From assembly GCA_900547275.1 (NCBI GenBank), contig URGA01000022.1, forward strand, positions 1 through 26,292: a stretch of DNA of 26,292 nucleotides. The letters are read 5' to 3'. Shown piece after piece: positions 1-6,987 of this stretch. The notes under the pieces are model-generated. The model was not told the origin of the DNA, did no database searches, and was given only the letters and a program-made list of their open reading frames with translations. The position numbers and the translations under genes were made by a program. The DNA is from an uncultured Oscillospiraceae bacterium. GTDB taxonomy: Bacteria; Bacillota; Clostridia; Oscillospirales; Acutalibacteraceae. Numbering within the stretch: position 1 is the first letter of the stretch; each line of letters starts with the position of its first letter.

Positions 1-570
1 CTCATGGCTCAGGTGCCACAGGTTCTTATCCTTAGAATAGTTGGTTTCCTTATTGATCTTCAGCGGAATATTATGTGCTTCCGCGTAAGCAATCTCCTTT
101 TCGCGGCTGTTCAGCTCCCAGAAACGCCACGGAGCGATAACATCCATCTGCGGAGCAAATGCCTTGATAGCCAATTCGAAACGAACCTGATCGTTTCCTT
201 TACCGGTACAGCCGTGGCAGATAGCGTCTGCGCCTTCAGCCTTAGCAATTTCAACGATGCGCTTTGCAATGATAGGACGTGCGAAAGCAGTGCCGAGCAG
301 ATACTGGTTTTCATAAACAGCGCCGGCCTGAACTGTTGGGATTATGTAATCGTCTACGAATTCCTGGTTGAGATCCTCGATATACAGCTTTGAAGCGCCG
401 GTTTTAATAGCCTTTTCTTCAAGTCCGTCAAGTTCGGTTCCCTGTCCGACGTTTCCGCTTACCGCGATTACTTCGCAGTTGTTGTAGTGCTCTTTGAGCC
501 ACGGAATAATGATTGATGTGTCAAGTCCTCCGCTGTATGCGAGAACGACTTTTTTAATTTCTTTAGCCAT
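1..570 (-). CDS. argG: Argininosuccinate synthase, N-terminal part (cut by window edge)
   Basis: Joins citrulline and aspartate, using ATP, to form argininosuccinate in arginine synthesis; cytosolic. The first 190 residues are present and the reading frame stays open to the window edge; the family is usually about 400 residues, so roughly half is missing. The PP-loop SGGLDTS is at residues 13-19, the GCTGKGNDQVRFE signature at about 120-132, and APWRFWELNSREKEI at about 146-160, all typical of ArgG. The ATG at 568-570 follows an AAGGAG site (580-585) with 9-base spacing, and a good promoter lies just upstream. The gene is transcribed away from the secreted-protein gene that starts at 1121. 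No damage is visible in the part seen. Confidence 0.97.
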   Translation of the reverse strand, partial: MAKEIKKVVLAYSGGLDTSIIIPWLKEHYNNCEVIAVSGNVGQGTELDGLEEKAIKTGASKLYIEDLNQEFVDDYIIPTVQAGAVYENQYLLGTAFARPIIAKRIVEIAKAEGADAICHGCTGKGNDQVRFELAIKAFAPQMDVIAPWRFWELNSREKEIAYAEAHNIPLKINKETNYSKDKNLWHLSHE

Positions 571-605
571 AGTAAAAAACTCCTTGAATTTATTAACTGA
601 TACCC

Positions 606-634
606 ATTATAGTAAGTCGTTTTGACAATTGCAA
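606..634 (-). promoter_or_regulatory. Promoter of argG
   Basis: On the minus strand a -35 box TTGCAA (629-634) and a perfect -10 box TATAAT (606-611) are separated by 17 bases. Transcription would start near 600, giving a leader of about 30 bases. That is too short for a T-box or riboswitch, so control is probably at initiation. Confidence 0.75.
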
Positions 635-650
635 GAGAAAAGCAGAAATT

Positions 651-715
651 CGTATAAATATTCAAAAACACGCATAATATGCATTGAAAATTGCATAAAA
701 TTGCATAAAAATATA
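651..715. promoter_or_regulatory. Possible ArgR operator boxes upstream of argG
   Basis: An AT-rich stretch just upstream of the argG -35 box holds several copies of a TGCATAAA-like word (671-715) and, on the minus strand, TGAATATTTATACG (664-651). The last differs at two of 14 places from the known ARG-box form TGAATWWWWATTCA. TGCATAAAATTGCA (692-705) is a second, weaker match. Repeated boxes near an arginine gene are what ArgR/AhrC control would look like. AT-richness makes chance matches likely, and the boxes lie upstream of the promoter rather than over it. Confidence 0.4.
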
Positions 716-860
716 TCGGTTTTGGGACGTTTCTGACGAATAAAACTTGCTGAGCAGCTGCTTTTATGTTCAATAATAAAACAATTTATATTACTCTAAC
801 CGCATGGATTTTGGTTACCATATTTGGATTTTTGATTTACAATTTGGGTGTTTTGCACAA

Positions 861-907
861 AACAATTGTTAAATTTCTGTGAATTATCACAGCGAATGAA
901 ACGCTGT
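861..907. promoter_or_regulatory. Cluster of three palindromes upstream of the secreted-protein promoter
   Basis: Three inverted repeats lie side by side just before the -35 box at 914: AACAATTGTT (861-870), CTGTGA-ATTA-TCACAG (877-892), and ACAGCG-N7-CGCTGT (889-894 with 902-907). The second is a perfect 6+6 dyad. Its half sites look like those of CRP/FNR or Rex proteins, but the 4-base gap is shorter than either normally uses. They are likely operator sites for an unknown regulator. The stretch 716-860 holds no gene or clear signal. Confidence 0.4.
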
Positions 908-913
908 TTCTTA

Positions 914-942
914 TTGACGGTTTTGTAAAATTATGTTAATAT
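914..942 (+). promoter_or_regulatory. Promoter of the secreted repeat-protein operon
   Basis: TTGACG (914-919), a 17-base spacer and TAATAT (937-942) form a good housekeeping-type promoter. The start point would be near 949, leaving a leader of about 170 bases before the ATG at 1121. Confidence 0.65.
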
Positions 943-949
943 AAATATA

Positions 950-1120
950 ACTTCTCGGAAATGGGTATGTTATGCCCAAAAATGAGAAAGAAATTTTCAG
1001 TCAAAATGTTAATATTGCCGTATTAGTCCTGTTCTCTTGCGGTCAGAATGAAGTCGGTGACTGTAAGCGGCAGTACGAGTATTTTGTCTAGAAACTTTTA
1101 TAGGGAGGAATTTTCAAAAC
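950..1120 (+). promoter_or_regulatory. Long folded 5' leader of the secreted-protein gene, class unknown
   Basis: The leader can form a first hairpin with stem TTCTC (952-956)/GAGAA (984-988) capped by GGGTAT-GTT-ATGCCC (963-977). A second has GCGGTCA (1039-1045) pairing with TGACTGT (1058-1064). An alternative pairing ACTG/CAGT (1060-1063 with 1071-1074) competes with the second. The AGGGAGG ribosome site is at 1102-1108, 12 bases before the ATG. No intrinsic terminator was seen inside it. I could not match it to a named riboswitch class. It may only stabilise the mRNA. Confidence 0.35.
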
Positions 1121-4100
1121 ATGAAAACGAAAAAACTCAAAAGAGTCCTTTCGGCGTTTCTTGCTGTGCTGATGGTTCTTTCGGTTATGCCAATGTCTGT
1201 TTTTGCAGCTACTGATGACGACTTGGCAACATTGAAAAGTGCTATCGCAGCTTATGAAACGAAGATGGACGGCACCGTATACACAAATATGCGTGCTGCA
1301 TACGATGCTTACATTTATGCCAAAGAATGTGCGGATTCTTACGAATACGGCAGAGATACGGGCCTCGACCTTGCGAGTGCCGCAAATGCTCTGAATACCG
1401 CCGTAAGCAATCTCGGAGCGTTTACTCCTGCAACCGCAAAGGTAACAGGTTCGTTCCAGTATGATGACTCGTATACAAACTACGAGGATTATTACAAGAA
1501 CTTGCTCTATTCTCCTCAGACAACAGATCAGGCAGTTGCAGAATCCGGTCAGGTTACCACAGCTTCTGCATGGTCGGGTTCCTGCTACCAGAAGTTCTTT
1601 GTATTCCATCCTGTTACTGTTATGATGTATGACGGTATCAACGAACCGGTAATGCCTGTAATGTTTGAGTCTGAACCCGGTTCAAGCGGATTTTACAGTA
1701 AAGATGCTCAGGTTTATACAGCTTTCTTAATCAGCAATGACATGAAGCTGACTGAAAAGTGGCACGGAACAGATTCAAGAGTTAACTTCATGTATACATA
1801 TAATCAGGGCGTTACAAACGTTGGTTATATTGATACAGATGTATCCGGTAACTCCGGCAAGCATACAAGCAGCCAGTTCTTTGCTAACTTGCTTCATTTC
1901 CAAGGCAGTTTCTCTGAAAACCAGTACTACAAGACTTTAACACTTAGCTGGGGCTTCAAGTGCAGCACAAGCGCAGATTCATCTACAAACGGTATTAAGA
2001 CAGGTAACGCTGAATCTACTGCTCCTGTATATGTAATCAACTATAAGGCATTGATTGATGCTCTCGGCACAAATGCTTCTGTTCTCCAGAATATTGAAAA
2101 CTATGACAATGACTGGGCTAACGTTCAGAAGTATATGTCAGCTCTCGATGCAGCAACAACATTTAATCCTTCAGGTTACGATTATTCAGATACTGCTAAC
2201 GCGGTAGCAGCTTGTGCAAGCGGAATTGAAAGTGCCATTAACACAATGAACAGCACAAGAACCGCACTTACTGCTTCTGATGATTCTTACGACCAGCTCC
2301 GCGATGCTCTTGCTCAGGCAAGATCGGCATATGATCTCGGCAACGACGGTGTCTATACTGAAGATTCATGGAGTGTTTTCTCATCAGCTTACGAAGCTGC
2401 AAGAAATACCATGAATGAGGTTGACAATAACGGCTACAAAGCAAACGGCTCAGATATAGCGACAATCGCAAAAAATCTGAACAATGCATTCTCAGCACTC
2501 AAGACTGTTGCAAAACTTGCTGATGCTACAGAGATGAACGCTGCTGTTGCTAAAGCCAATACGATCACCAAGTATTTGGATTACCTGACAACCGATACAA
2601 AAGAGGCATTCGTAGCCGCTTTTGAAAATGCCAAGACCGCTTTCCAGAATGGTGATACAACTCTACCTGTAATCTTTACGGAAGATCAGCAGGAAGAACT
2701 TGATGCGCTGACAGACGCACTTAACGCAGCGATTGATGCTATTGTACTTGATACAACAAGACTTTCAGCAGGTCTTGGCGAAGCACGCGGCATCGATCAG
2801 TCAACAGTACTTGACGCGGCTGCTCTTAACAGAGCTATCGCTGACGCAGACACTGTTCTTTCAAATGCGATTGCTACAGATCTGACAGCTGACAATATTG
2901 CTAATATCGTTTCAGGCTACGTTGACGCTTGTGAGAAGATCGAAGAAGCTATTGAATATGCTAAGACCCCATATACACGTCAGCAGGACAGTGTAACGGA
3001 TTCAAGTTCAGGTTCAACAAGCGTTGTTTGGGGCGATACCCACAACAATACAATATTTACATATCCTAAGGGTGTCGTAATTGTTAAGACTACATCTGAC
3101 GCAAAAGAATTCAATATCGGTCAGTATAAGTTATACAGCAACAACTACAGATATTCAAACCCCAATTCATACTCTCAGCTCATTTATGAATTAGGTATAA
3201 CAAATGCGGCTGTAGGCACATCTACAGGAAGCATGAGCTCGGGACAGTTCAAACTGGCGGGATTTGACGGTGAAGTTATTGCTAAGTCCGGCGACGAAAG
3301 TGTTCAGGGCGGACTTTACTATACCGGAAGTGCTCCGGCTTCTGTAAACGCAGGTCTCAGCGACGGCAGTACAGAAACTTATTTGTGGATGAAAGAAGGC
3401 GAGTTCACACGTACTTCTGACGTTATATTTACAGCTCCCTCACTTGCCACAGGTAAAGCACCAACAACTACTACTTATTCTGTTGCAAAATCATATTTGT
3501 ATGCTCAGGCTAAATATTTTAATTGGAGTACACAGACAGTAACATACAATGACGTTACTGATACTCCGATGGATGTAACAGTTGTAGATATTTCACCGCT
3601 TTGCTATCTGCTTGATTCTGTAAACCAGTATACAGACCTTAACCAGCAGCATGATTATAAGTGGTATACAGCAGATTCTTATAATGCATTGCTTAATGCT
3701 ATATCTGCTGCAAAACTTCTTACCAATAATAATAGTATTAATACTTATAATACTCCGAAGGAATACGGTACTGCAGTTGCTCAGGCATGGAATACACTGA
3801 GAAACGCTGTATCCGATCTTACTGTTGCTACTTATGTTGTAACATTCAATTATAAAACTGCAGCAGGCGTTGATACAAAGACCCAGAAGGGCGGCAACTA
3901 CGGAGAAGAACTCGTAGCTCCTACAGATCTTCCTTCCTACGTTGACGGCGAATACCGTTATGTATTCAGCGGCTGGGACAAAGAAGTTACTCCTACCATT
4001 GTCGGCGATGAAACTTATACTGCTCAGTATGAACAGCAGTTGAATACGGCTGATTTCAGCGGCATTGACGCTGCCGTAGAGCAGGTTACAACGCTTGAGG

Positions 4101-5593
4101 ATAATGTTTACAGTGCTTCTGATCTGGAAGAACTCAACACTAATATTAAAGGTCTTAAGTATTATAACTATACAGAAGAACAGCGCGCAGAGACACTGGC
4201 TAATGAACAGACTTTCATTGATGCCGAAGCAGCTGCTGTACGCGCATGGGCACTCACTGCAAGCGAAATTGATTTGTCCACAGCAGAATCTGCTCTTGAA
4301 GATGCTAAGAGTAAGTGCGATTCAGATGCAGTTGATATCAACGATATTCAGATGTTTGAACTTTCAAAATCTGTTGAAGTAAACGGCAAAGCAGTTTCAG
4401 GTCTTATTTACTCTTCACAGAAAGACCTTGATGCAGCTATCAGCGCACTTCTTACTTCACTTCAGCCGAAAATGTATTCTGTTGAACTTAACGGTGAGCC
4501 TCTCGGAACATATGCGTATGGAACAAGACTTGTTGTTACAGGCGACGGTGAAGTAGTTGAAAATGAAGATATTGAAATGAACGAAGGTGCCCAGAACTAC
4601 GCTTGGTACTATAGTTTCAATTCAGTACAGGTTACAGAAACAACTTCTCCGAAGTATATGACAACTGCTCCGTCATACGGCTTTGTAGTTAAAGGTAATA
4701 CATTCCTTACAACTGAAGTGGCAGACAGCAGTGAAGATTCATATGTTGTAACGTTTGTAAATGGCATTAACGGTCACGTTTATGACGTTGTTTACACAAC
4801 CGGAACTGTTGATATGCCTGCTGCACCTGATTGTGCATTCTATACCTTTACAGGTTATGATAACGGCAGCACAGCAGGAAGCCAGATCACAGTAAGCGAG
4901 GATACCGTTATTACCGCTAACTACCAGATCGGCAGCATCGAAACATATTCAGTTAACATTTCTGGTATCAATGAAGTTGTTTCTGATAATTTCCAGTATA
5001 ACGATAAAGTTACACTGACAGACCCCGATGTTGAAATTTGGGTAACCGTAAAATACGGCGAAGGACAAAATGCTTACGGAGAACCATGCGATGCGCATCA
5101 GGTTGTTGCTTATGGCGATACCATTAGTCTCCGTGCGTGTGAAGACATTGAGATCTGGGGTCTTACATTAGAAGATATCGAATGGCTTGATGATGAGACA
5201 GGTTCAGATGTTATTATTGATGCAGATGATAATTATGCATCATCAATGACCAGAAACGGTATCGTTAAGGCTGATACTAAATTCTCAATGATCGGTCAGT
5301 TCGCTGTACCTGAAGGTGCAAGCGCTGTTGAATACGGAATGCTCTTTACAACAGAGTCAGGCAAGACCCTTACTCTTGAAAATGCTTCAGCTGACAGCAC
5401 TATCAAGCGTCTTAAGGCTTCAAAGCATACCGGTGAGAGCGATACTTACGGTCAGTATGTAATCAGTATTAAATCTGCATCTCTCAGCGGTTCTTACGAT
5501 TTCACTTACAGATCATATCTTACATATACGATGAATGGTAAGACATATACCGTATATGCTGACAAACCGGTTACGGAAAACGTTCAATTCTAA
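1121..5593 (+). CDS. Giant secreted repeat protein (FIVAR-like and InlB/Flg_new-like domains)
   Basis: 1490 residues, function unknown; probably an extracellular adhesin or glycan-contact protein. A Sec signal peptide covers residues 1-30, with a Lys/Arg-rich start, a Leu/Val core and an SVFA-A cleavage site. Then follow a helical FIVAR-like pair (about 34-100), a beta-rich region (about 105-340), more FIVAR-like helices (about 345-620, clearest at 388-460), a second beta-rich region (about 625-845), a helical FIVAR-like stretch (about 850-900), an InlB B-repeat/Flg_new-like domain (about 904-973, with FSGWDKE), another helical stretch (about 974-1065), a second Flg_new-like unit (about 1206-1273) and a unique C-terminal domain (1275-1490). 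I see no LPXTG motif, transmembrane tail, SLH or dockerin, so it is likely released or held non-covalently. The AAGGAG site of the next microprotein gene overlaps its stop codon, showing tight coupling. Confidence 0.85.
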   Translation: MKTKKLKRVLSAFLAVLMVLSVMPMSVFAATDDDLATLKSAIAAYETKMDGTVYTNMRAAYDAYIYAKECADSYEYGRDTGLDLASAANALNTAVSNLGAFTPATAKVTGSFQYDDSYTNYEDYYKNLLYSPQTTDQAVAESGQVTTASAWSGSCYQKFFVFHPVTVMMYDGINEPVMPVMFESEPGSSGFYSKDAQVYTAFLISNDMKLTEKWHGTDSRVNFMYTYNQGVTNVGYIDTDVSGNSGKHTSSQFFANLLHFQGSFSENQYYKTLTLSWGFKCSTSADSSTNGIKTGNAESTAPVYVINYKALIDALGTNASVLQNIENYDNDWANVQKYMSALDAATTFNPSGYDYSDTANAVAACASGIESAINTMNSTRTALTASDDSYDQLRDALAQARSAYDLGNDGVYTEDSWSVFSSAYEAARNTMNEVDNNGYKANGSDIATIAKNLNNAFSALKTVAKLADATEMNAAVAKANTITKYLDYLTTDTKEAFVAAFENAKTAFQNGDTTLPVIFTEDQQEELDALTDALNAAIDAIVLDTTRLSAGLGEARGIDQSTVLDAAALNRAIADADTVLSNAIATDLTADNIANIVSGYVDACEKIEEAIEYAKTPYTRQQDSVTDSSSGSTSVVWGDTHNNTIFTYPKGVVIVKTTSDAKEFNIGQYKLYSNNYRYSNPNSYSQLIYELGITNAAVGTSTGSMSSGQFKLAGFDGEVIAKSGDESVQGGLYYTGSAPASVNAGLSDGSTETYLWMKEGEFTRTSDVIFTAPSLATGKAPTTTTYSVAKSYLYAQAKYFNWSTQTVTYNDVTDTPMDVTVVDISPLCYLLDSVNQYTDLNQQHDYKWYTADSYNALLNAISAAKLLTNNNSINTYNTPKEYGTAVAQAWNTLRNAVSDLTVATYVVTFNYKTAAGVDTKTQKGGNYGEELVAPTDLPSYVDGEYRYVFSGWDKEVTPTIVGDETYTAQYEQQLNTADFSGIDAAVEQVTTLEDNVYSASDLEELNTNIKGLKYYNYTEEQRAETLANEQTFIDAEAAAVRAWALTASEIDLSTAESALEDAKSKCDSDAVDINDIQMFELSKSVEVNGKAVSGLIYSSQKDLDAAISALLTSLQPKMYSVELNGEPLGTYAYGTRLVVTGDGEVVENEDIEMNEGAQNYAWYYSFNSVQVTETTSPKYMTTAPSYGFVVKGNTFLTTEVADSSEDSYVVTFVNGINGHVYDVVYTTGTVDMPAAPDCAFYTFTGYDNGSTAGSQITVSEDTVITANYQIGSIETYSVNISGINEVVSDNFQYNDKVTLTDPDVEIWVTVKYGEGQNAYGEPCDAHQVVAYGDTISLRACEDIEIWGLTLEDIEWLDDETGSDVIIDADDNYASSMTRNGIVKADTKFSMIGQFAVPEGASAVEYGMLFTTESGKTLTLENASADSTIKRLKASKHTGESDTYGQYVISIKSASLSGSYDFTYRSYLTYTMNGKTYTVYADKPVTENVQF

Positions 5594-5607
5594 GGAGATA
5601 CACAGTT

Positions 5608-5754
5608 ATGATGAGAAAAAGTTATGAAGAACCGGAATTGATCATTCGTCGCTATAATCTTCGTTCTGGTGACGTTGTAATGACGTCAGACCCTACAAAC
5701 AACACAGATAACGATTTGTTTGATGATGACGAGTACGATGTTTTCGGCAATTAA
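5608..5754 (+). CDS. Acidic-tailed microprotein A, 48 aa
   Basis: Unknown function. The start ATG (5608) has an AAGGAG site 10 bases upstream that overlaps the stop codon of the giant secreted protein, so the two are almost certainly co-translated. A second ATG follows at 5611. The peptide has a basic head with R-K-S-Y-E-E-P, a middle GDVVMTS, and a tail with no basic residue after residue 19 that is rich in Asp (DLFDDDEYD, 37-45). There is no signal peptide or membrane segment. The gene at 5827 encodes a clear relative: both have Y-E-x-P near the start, a D/E-V/I-V/I-x-T/A-S core, and D-L-x-D-D-x-E-Y at the end. I recall similar short Y-x-x-P peptides in other gut Firmicutes, but I cannot name a family. 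A modified-peptide precursor or a partner of the secreted protein is possible. Confidence 0.7.
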   Translation: MMRKSYEEPELIIRRYNLRSGDVVMTSDPTNNTDNDLFDDDEYDVFGN

Positions 5755-5760
5755 AAACTG

Positions 5761-5784
5761 TCTGCCCGGCTTTTGCCGGGCGGA
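5761..5784 (+). terminator. Strong GC hairpin between the two microprotein genes
   Basis: A stem of about 10 pairs (core GCCCGGC/GCCGGGC, loop TTTT) starts 6 bases after the first microprotein stop. The U-run comes only after eight further bases (5790-5796), so it may act as a partial terminator or 3' stabiliser that lowers expression of the second microprotein relative to the first. Confidence 0.5.
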
Positions 5785-5826
5785 CCGGTAATTTTTACTA
5801 CAAAATTATGAAATAAGGTGTTTATC

Positions 5827-5958
5827 TTGAGAGAAATCTATGAAAAGCCTTGTTCAAAGGTTCTTGATTTTTCAAATTGCGGCAATGAGATAATCACGGC
5901 GTCAGGTGTTACAGGTCAAAATTCTGATTTGTATGACGATACGGAATATGAGTTATAA
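5827..5958 (+). CDS. Acidic-tailed microprotein B, 43 aa (paralogue of A)
   Basis: Unknown function. The TTG start (5827) is chosen because AAGGTG (5815-5820) lies 6 bases upstream and the alignment with microprotein A begins there; the ATG at 5840 is out of frame. The peptide has R-E-I-Y-E-K-P at its head, two cysteines (9 and 18), an EIITAS core and a DLYDDTEYEL end, with no basic residue after residue 11. It matches the 48-aa product at 5608 in head, core and tail, so the pair looks like a tandem duplication that has since diverged. It is followed at once by a strong terminator, which marks the end of the unit. There is no export signal. Confidence 0.65.
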   Translation: MREIYEKPCSKVLDFSNCGNEIITASGVTGQNSDLYDDTEYEL

Positions 5959-5978
5959 ATCATATTTTTATTTGCTAT

Positions 5979-6014
5979 AAAAACTGTGCAGGTTTTTCCT
6001 GCGCAGTTTTTTTG
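5979..6014 (+). terminator. Rho-independent terminator of the secreted-protein/microprotein unit
   Basis: AAAACTGTGCAGG pairs with CCTGCGCAGTTTT around a TTTTT loop (5993-5997), followed by a run of U. It is a textbook intrinsic terminator 20 bases after the second microprotein stop. Confidence 0.9.
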
Positions 6015-6062
6015 TTTTTATGGTATTGAAACAGAAAACAAGTTTATTTTCTCTATCATTAT

Positions 6063-6091
6063 TTGACTTATTATAATTTATATATTATTAT
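6063..6091 (+). promoter_or_regulatory. Promoter of the aromatic amino acid operon
   Basis: TTGACT (6063-6068), a 17-base spacer and TATTAT (6086-6091). The start would be near 6098, with about 60 bases of leader before tyrA. The flanks are AT-rich, so alternative -10 boxes exist. Confidence 0.6.
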
Positions 6092-6103
6092 ATAAATATT
6101 GCG

Positions 6104-6134
6104 ATGTTATTTGTGTGTTTGGCGCAAATAACGT
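6104..6134 (+). promoter_or_regulatory. Hairpin at the 5' end of the aromatic operon mRNA
   Basis: ATGTTATTTG (6104-6113) pairs with CAAATAACGT (6125-6134) over 10 pairs with an 11-base loop, just downstream of the predicted start point. It could be an operator dyad read as DNA, or a 5' stem that protects the mRNA. No U-run follows, so it is not an attenuator terminator. Confidence 0.45.
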
Positions 6135-6159
6135 ATTGATTTAGAAAGCAGGCAGAAGC

Positions 6160-6987
6160 ATGAAAGTATTGGTAGTTGGTCTGGGTCTTATAGGCGCCAG
6201 CATTGCGAAAACGCTGAAAAAGAATACTTCCCACACTGTTCTTGGCTGGAACAGAACGGAATCTGTTGCTAAGCGCGCAGTTGAAGAGGGAGTAATCGAT
6301 CGAACAGGTAAACTTGAAGACCTTATTCCTGACGCGGATATTACCATTATCAACTTTTATCCTGACGCCATTGTTCCGTTCATACTTGAACACAAGGACC
6401 TTTTTAAAAAGAACAGTATAGTAACAGACTCCTGCGGTATAAAAGCTAAAATTTGCAATCGCATGGCTCTTGAAAAAGACCTTGATTTCTATTTTATAGG
6501 AGCCCATCCAATGGCAGGCCGCGAAGTGTCAGGCTACGACAACAGCCAGGACAATTTGTTTGACAATGCTTCGTTTATATGTACCCCTGTAGATGCGCCG
6601 AGAAATAAAACTGACGCGCTGGTAGGGCTTGCCCAGGAAATGGGATTTGCACGCACAGTCGTTACCACCCCCGAGCACCACGACGAGATGATCGCGTTTA
6701 CATCTCAGATTGCTCATGTGCTTGCGTGCTCATATGTGCTTTCACCGCTTGCTCCTCAGCATGCAGGATACAGTGCAGGCAGTTATCGCGACGTGAGCCG
6801 AGTTGCAAGAATCAACTCCCAAATGTGGGCGCAGTTGTTTGTAGATAATAAAGAACCGCTTATCCGAGAGATTGATGATCTCGTATCTAATCTTCAGAAA
6901 TTCCGCCAGTGTATAGAGGCGGACGATGAAGCGGGATTGAAAGATTTAATGGATAAGGGTAACAGAATAAAAGAGGAAATCGGATAA
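6160..6987 (+). CDS. tyrA: Prephenate dehydrogenase
   Basis: NAD(P)-dependent oxidative decarboxylation of prephenate to 4-hydroxyphenylpyruvate, the tyrosine branch. 275 residues. The Rossmann motif GLGLIGASIAKTLKK begins at residue 7 (G7, G9, G12). DSCGIKAKI follows the cofactor domain, and IGAHPMAGREVSG carries the conserved His of the active site. There is no chorismate mutase fusion and no C-terminal ACT domain, so this is the short single-domain type, and tyrosine feedback through an ACT domain is not expected. The ribosome site is weak (AGCAGG, 6148-6152). First gene of the operon; its stop codon directly abuts the aroB start, which suggests translational coupling. Confidence 0.95.
   Translation: MKVLVVGLGLIGASIAKTLKKNTSHTVLGWNRTESVAKRAVEEGVIDRTGKLEDLIPDADITIINFYPDAIVPFILEHKDLFKKNSIVTDSCGIKAKICNRMALEKDLDFYFIGAHPMAGREVSGYDNSQDNLFDNASFICTPVDAPRNKTDALVGLAQEMGFARTVVTTPEHHDEMIAFTSQIAHVLACSYVLSPLAPQHAGYSAGSYRDVSRVARINSQMWAQLFVDNKEPLIREIDDLVSNLQKFRQCIEADDEAGLKDLMDKGNRIKEEIG

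Noticed and set aside
1020..1080. CTGTAAGCGG, a word seen in cobalamin riboswitch cores
   Set aside because: The rest of the B12 core (GGTG, the GCCACTG box and the surrounding stems) is not found, so this short match is not enough.
6015..6159. Possible T-box or terminator/antiterminator attenuator before tyrA
   Set aside because: No TGGNACCGCG-like T-box sequence and no U-run terminator after the predicted start; the leader is too short.
6088..6507. 139-codon minus-strand ORF opposite tyrA (and similar long ORFs opposite aroA, pcrA, malQ and miaB)
   Set aside because: These are antisense frames of clear genes, with no ribosome sites and no recognisable protein features.
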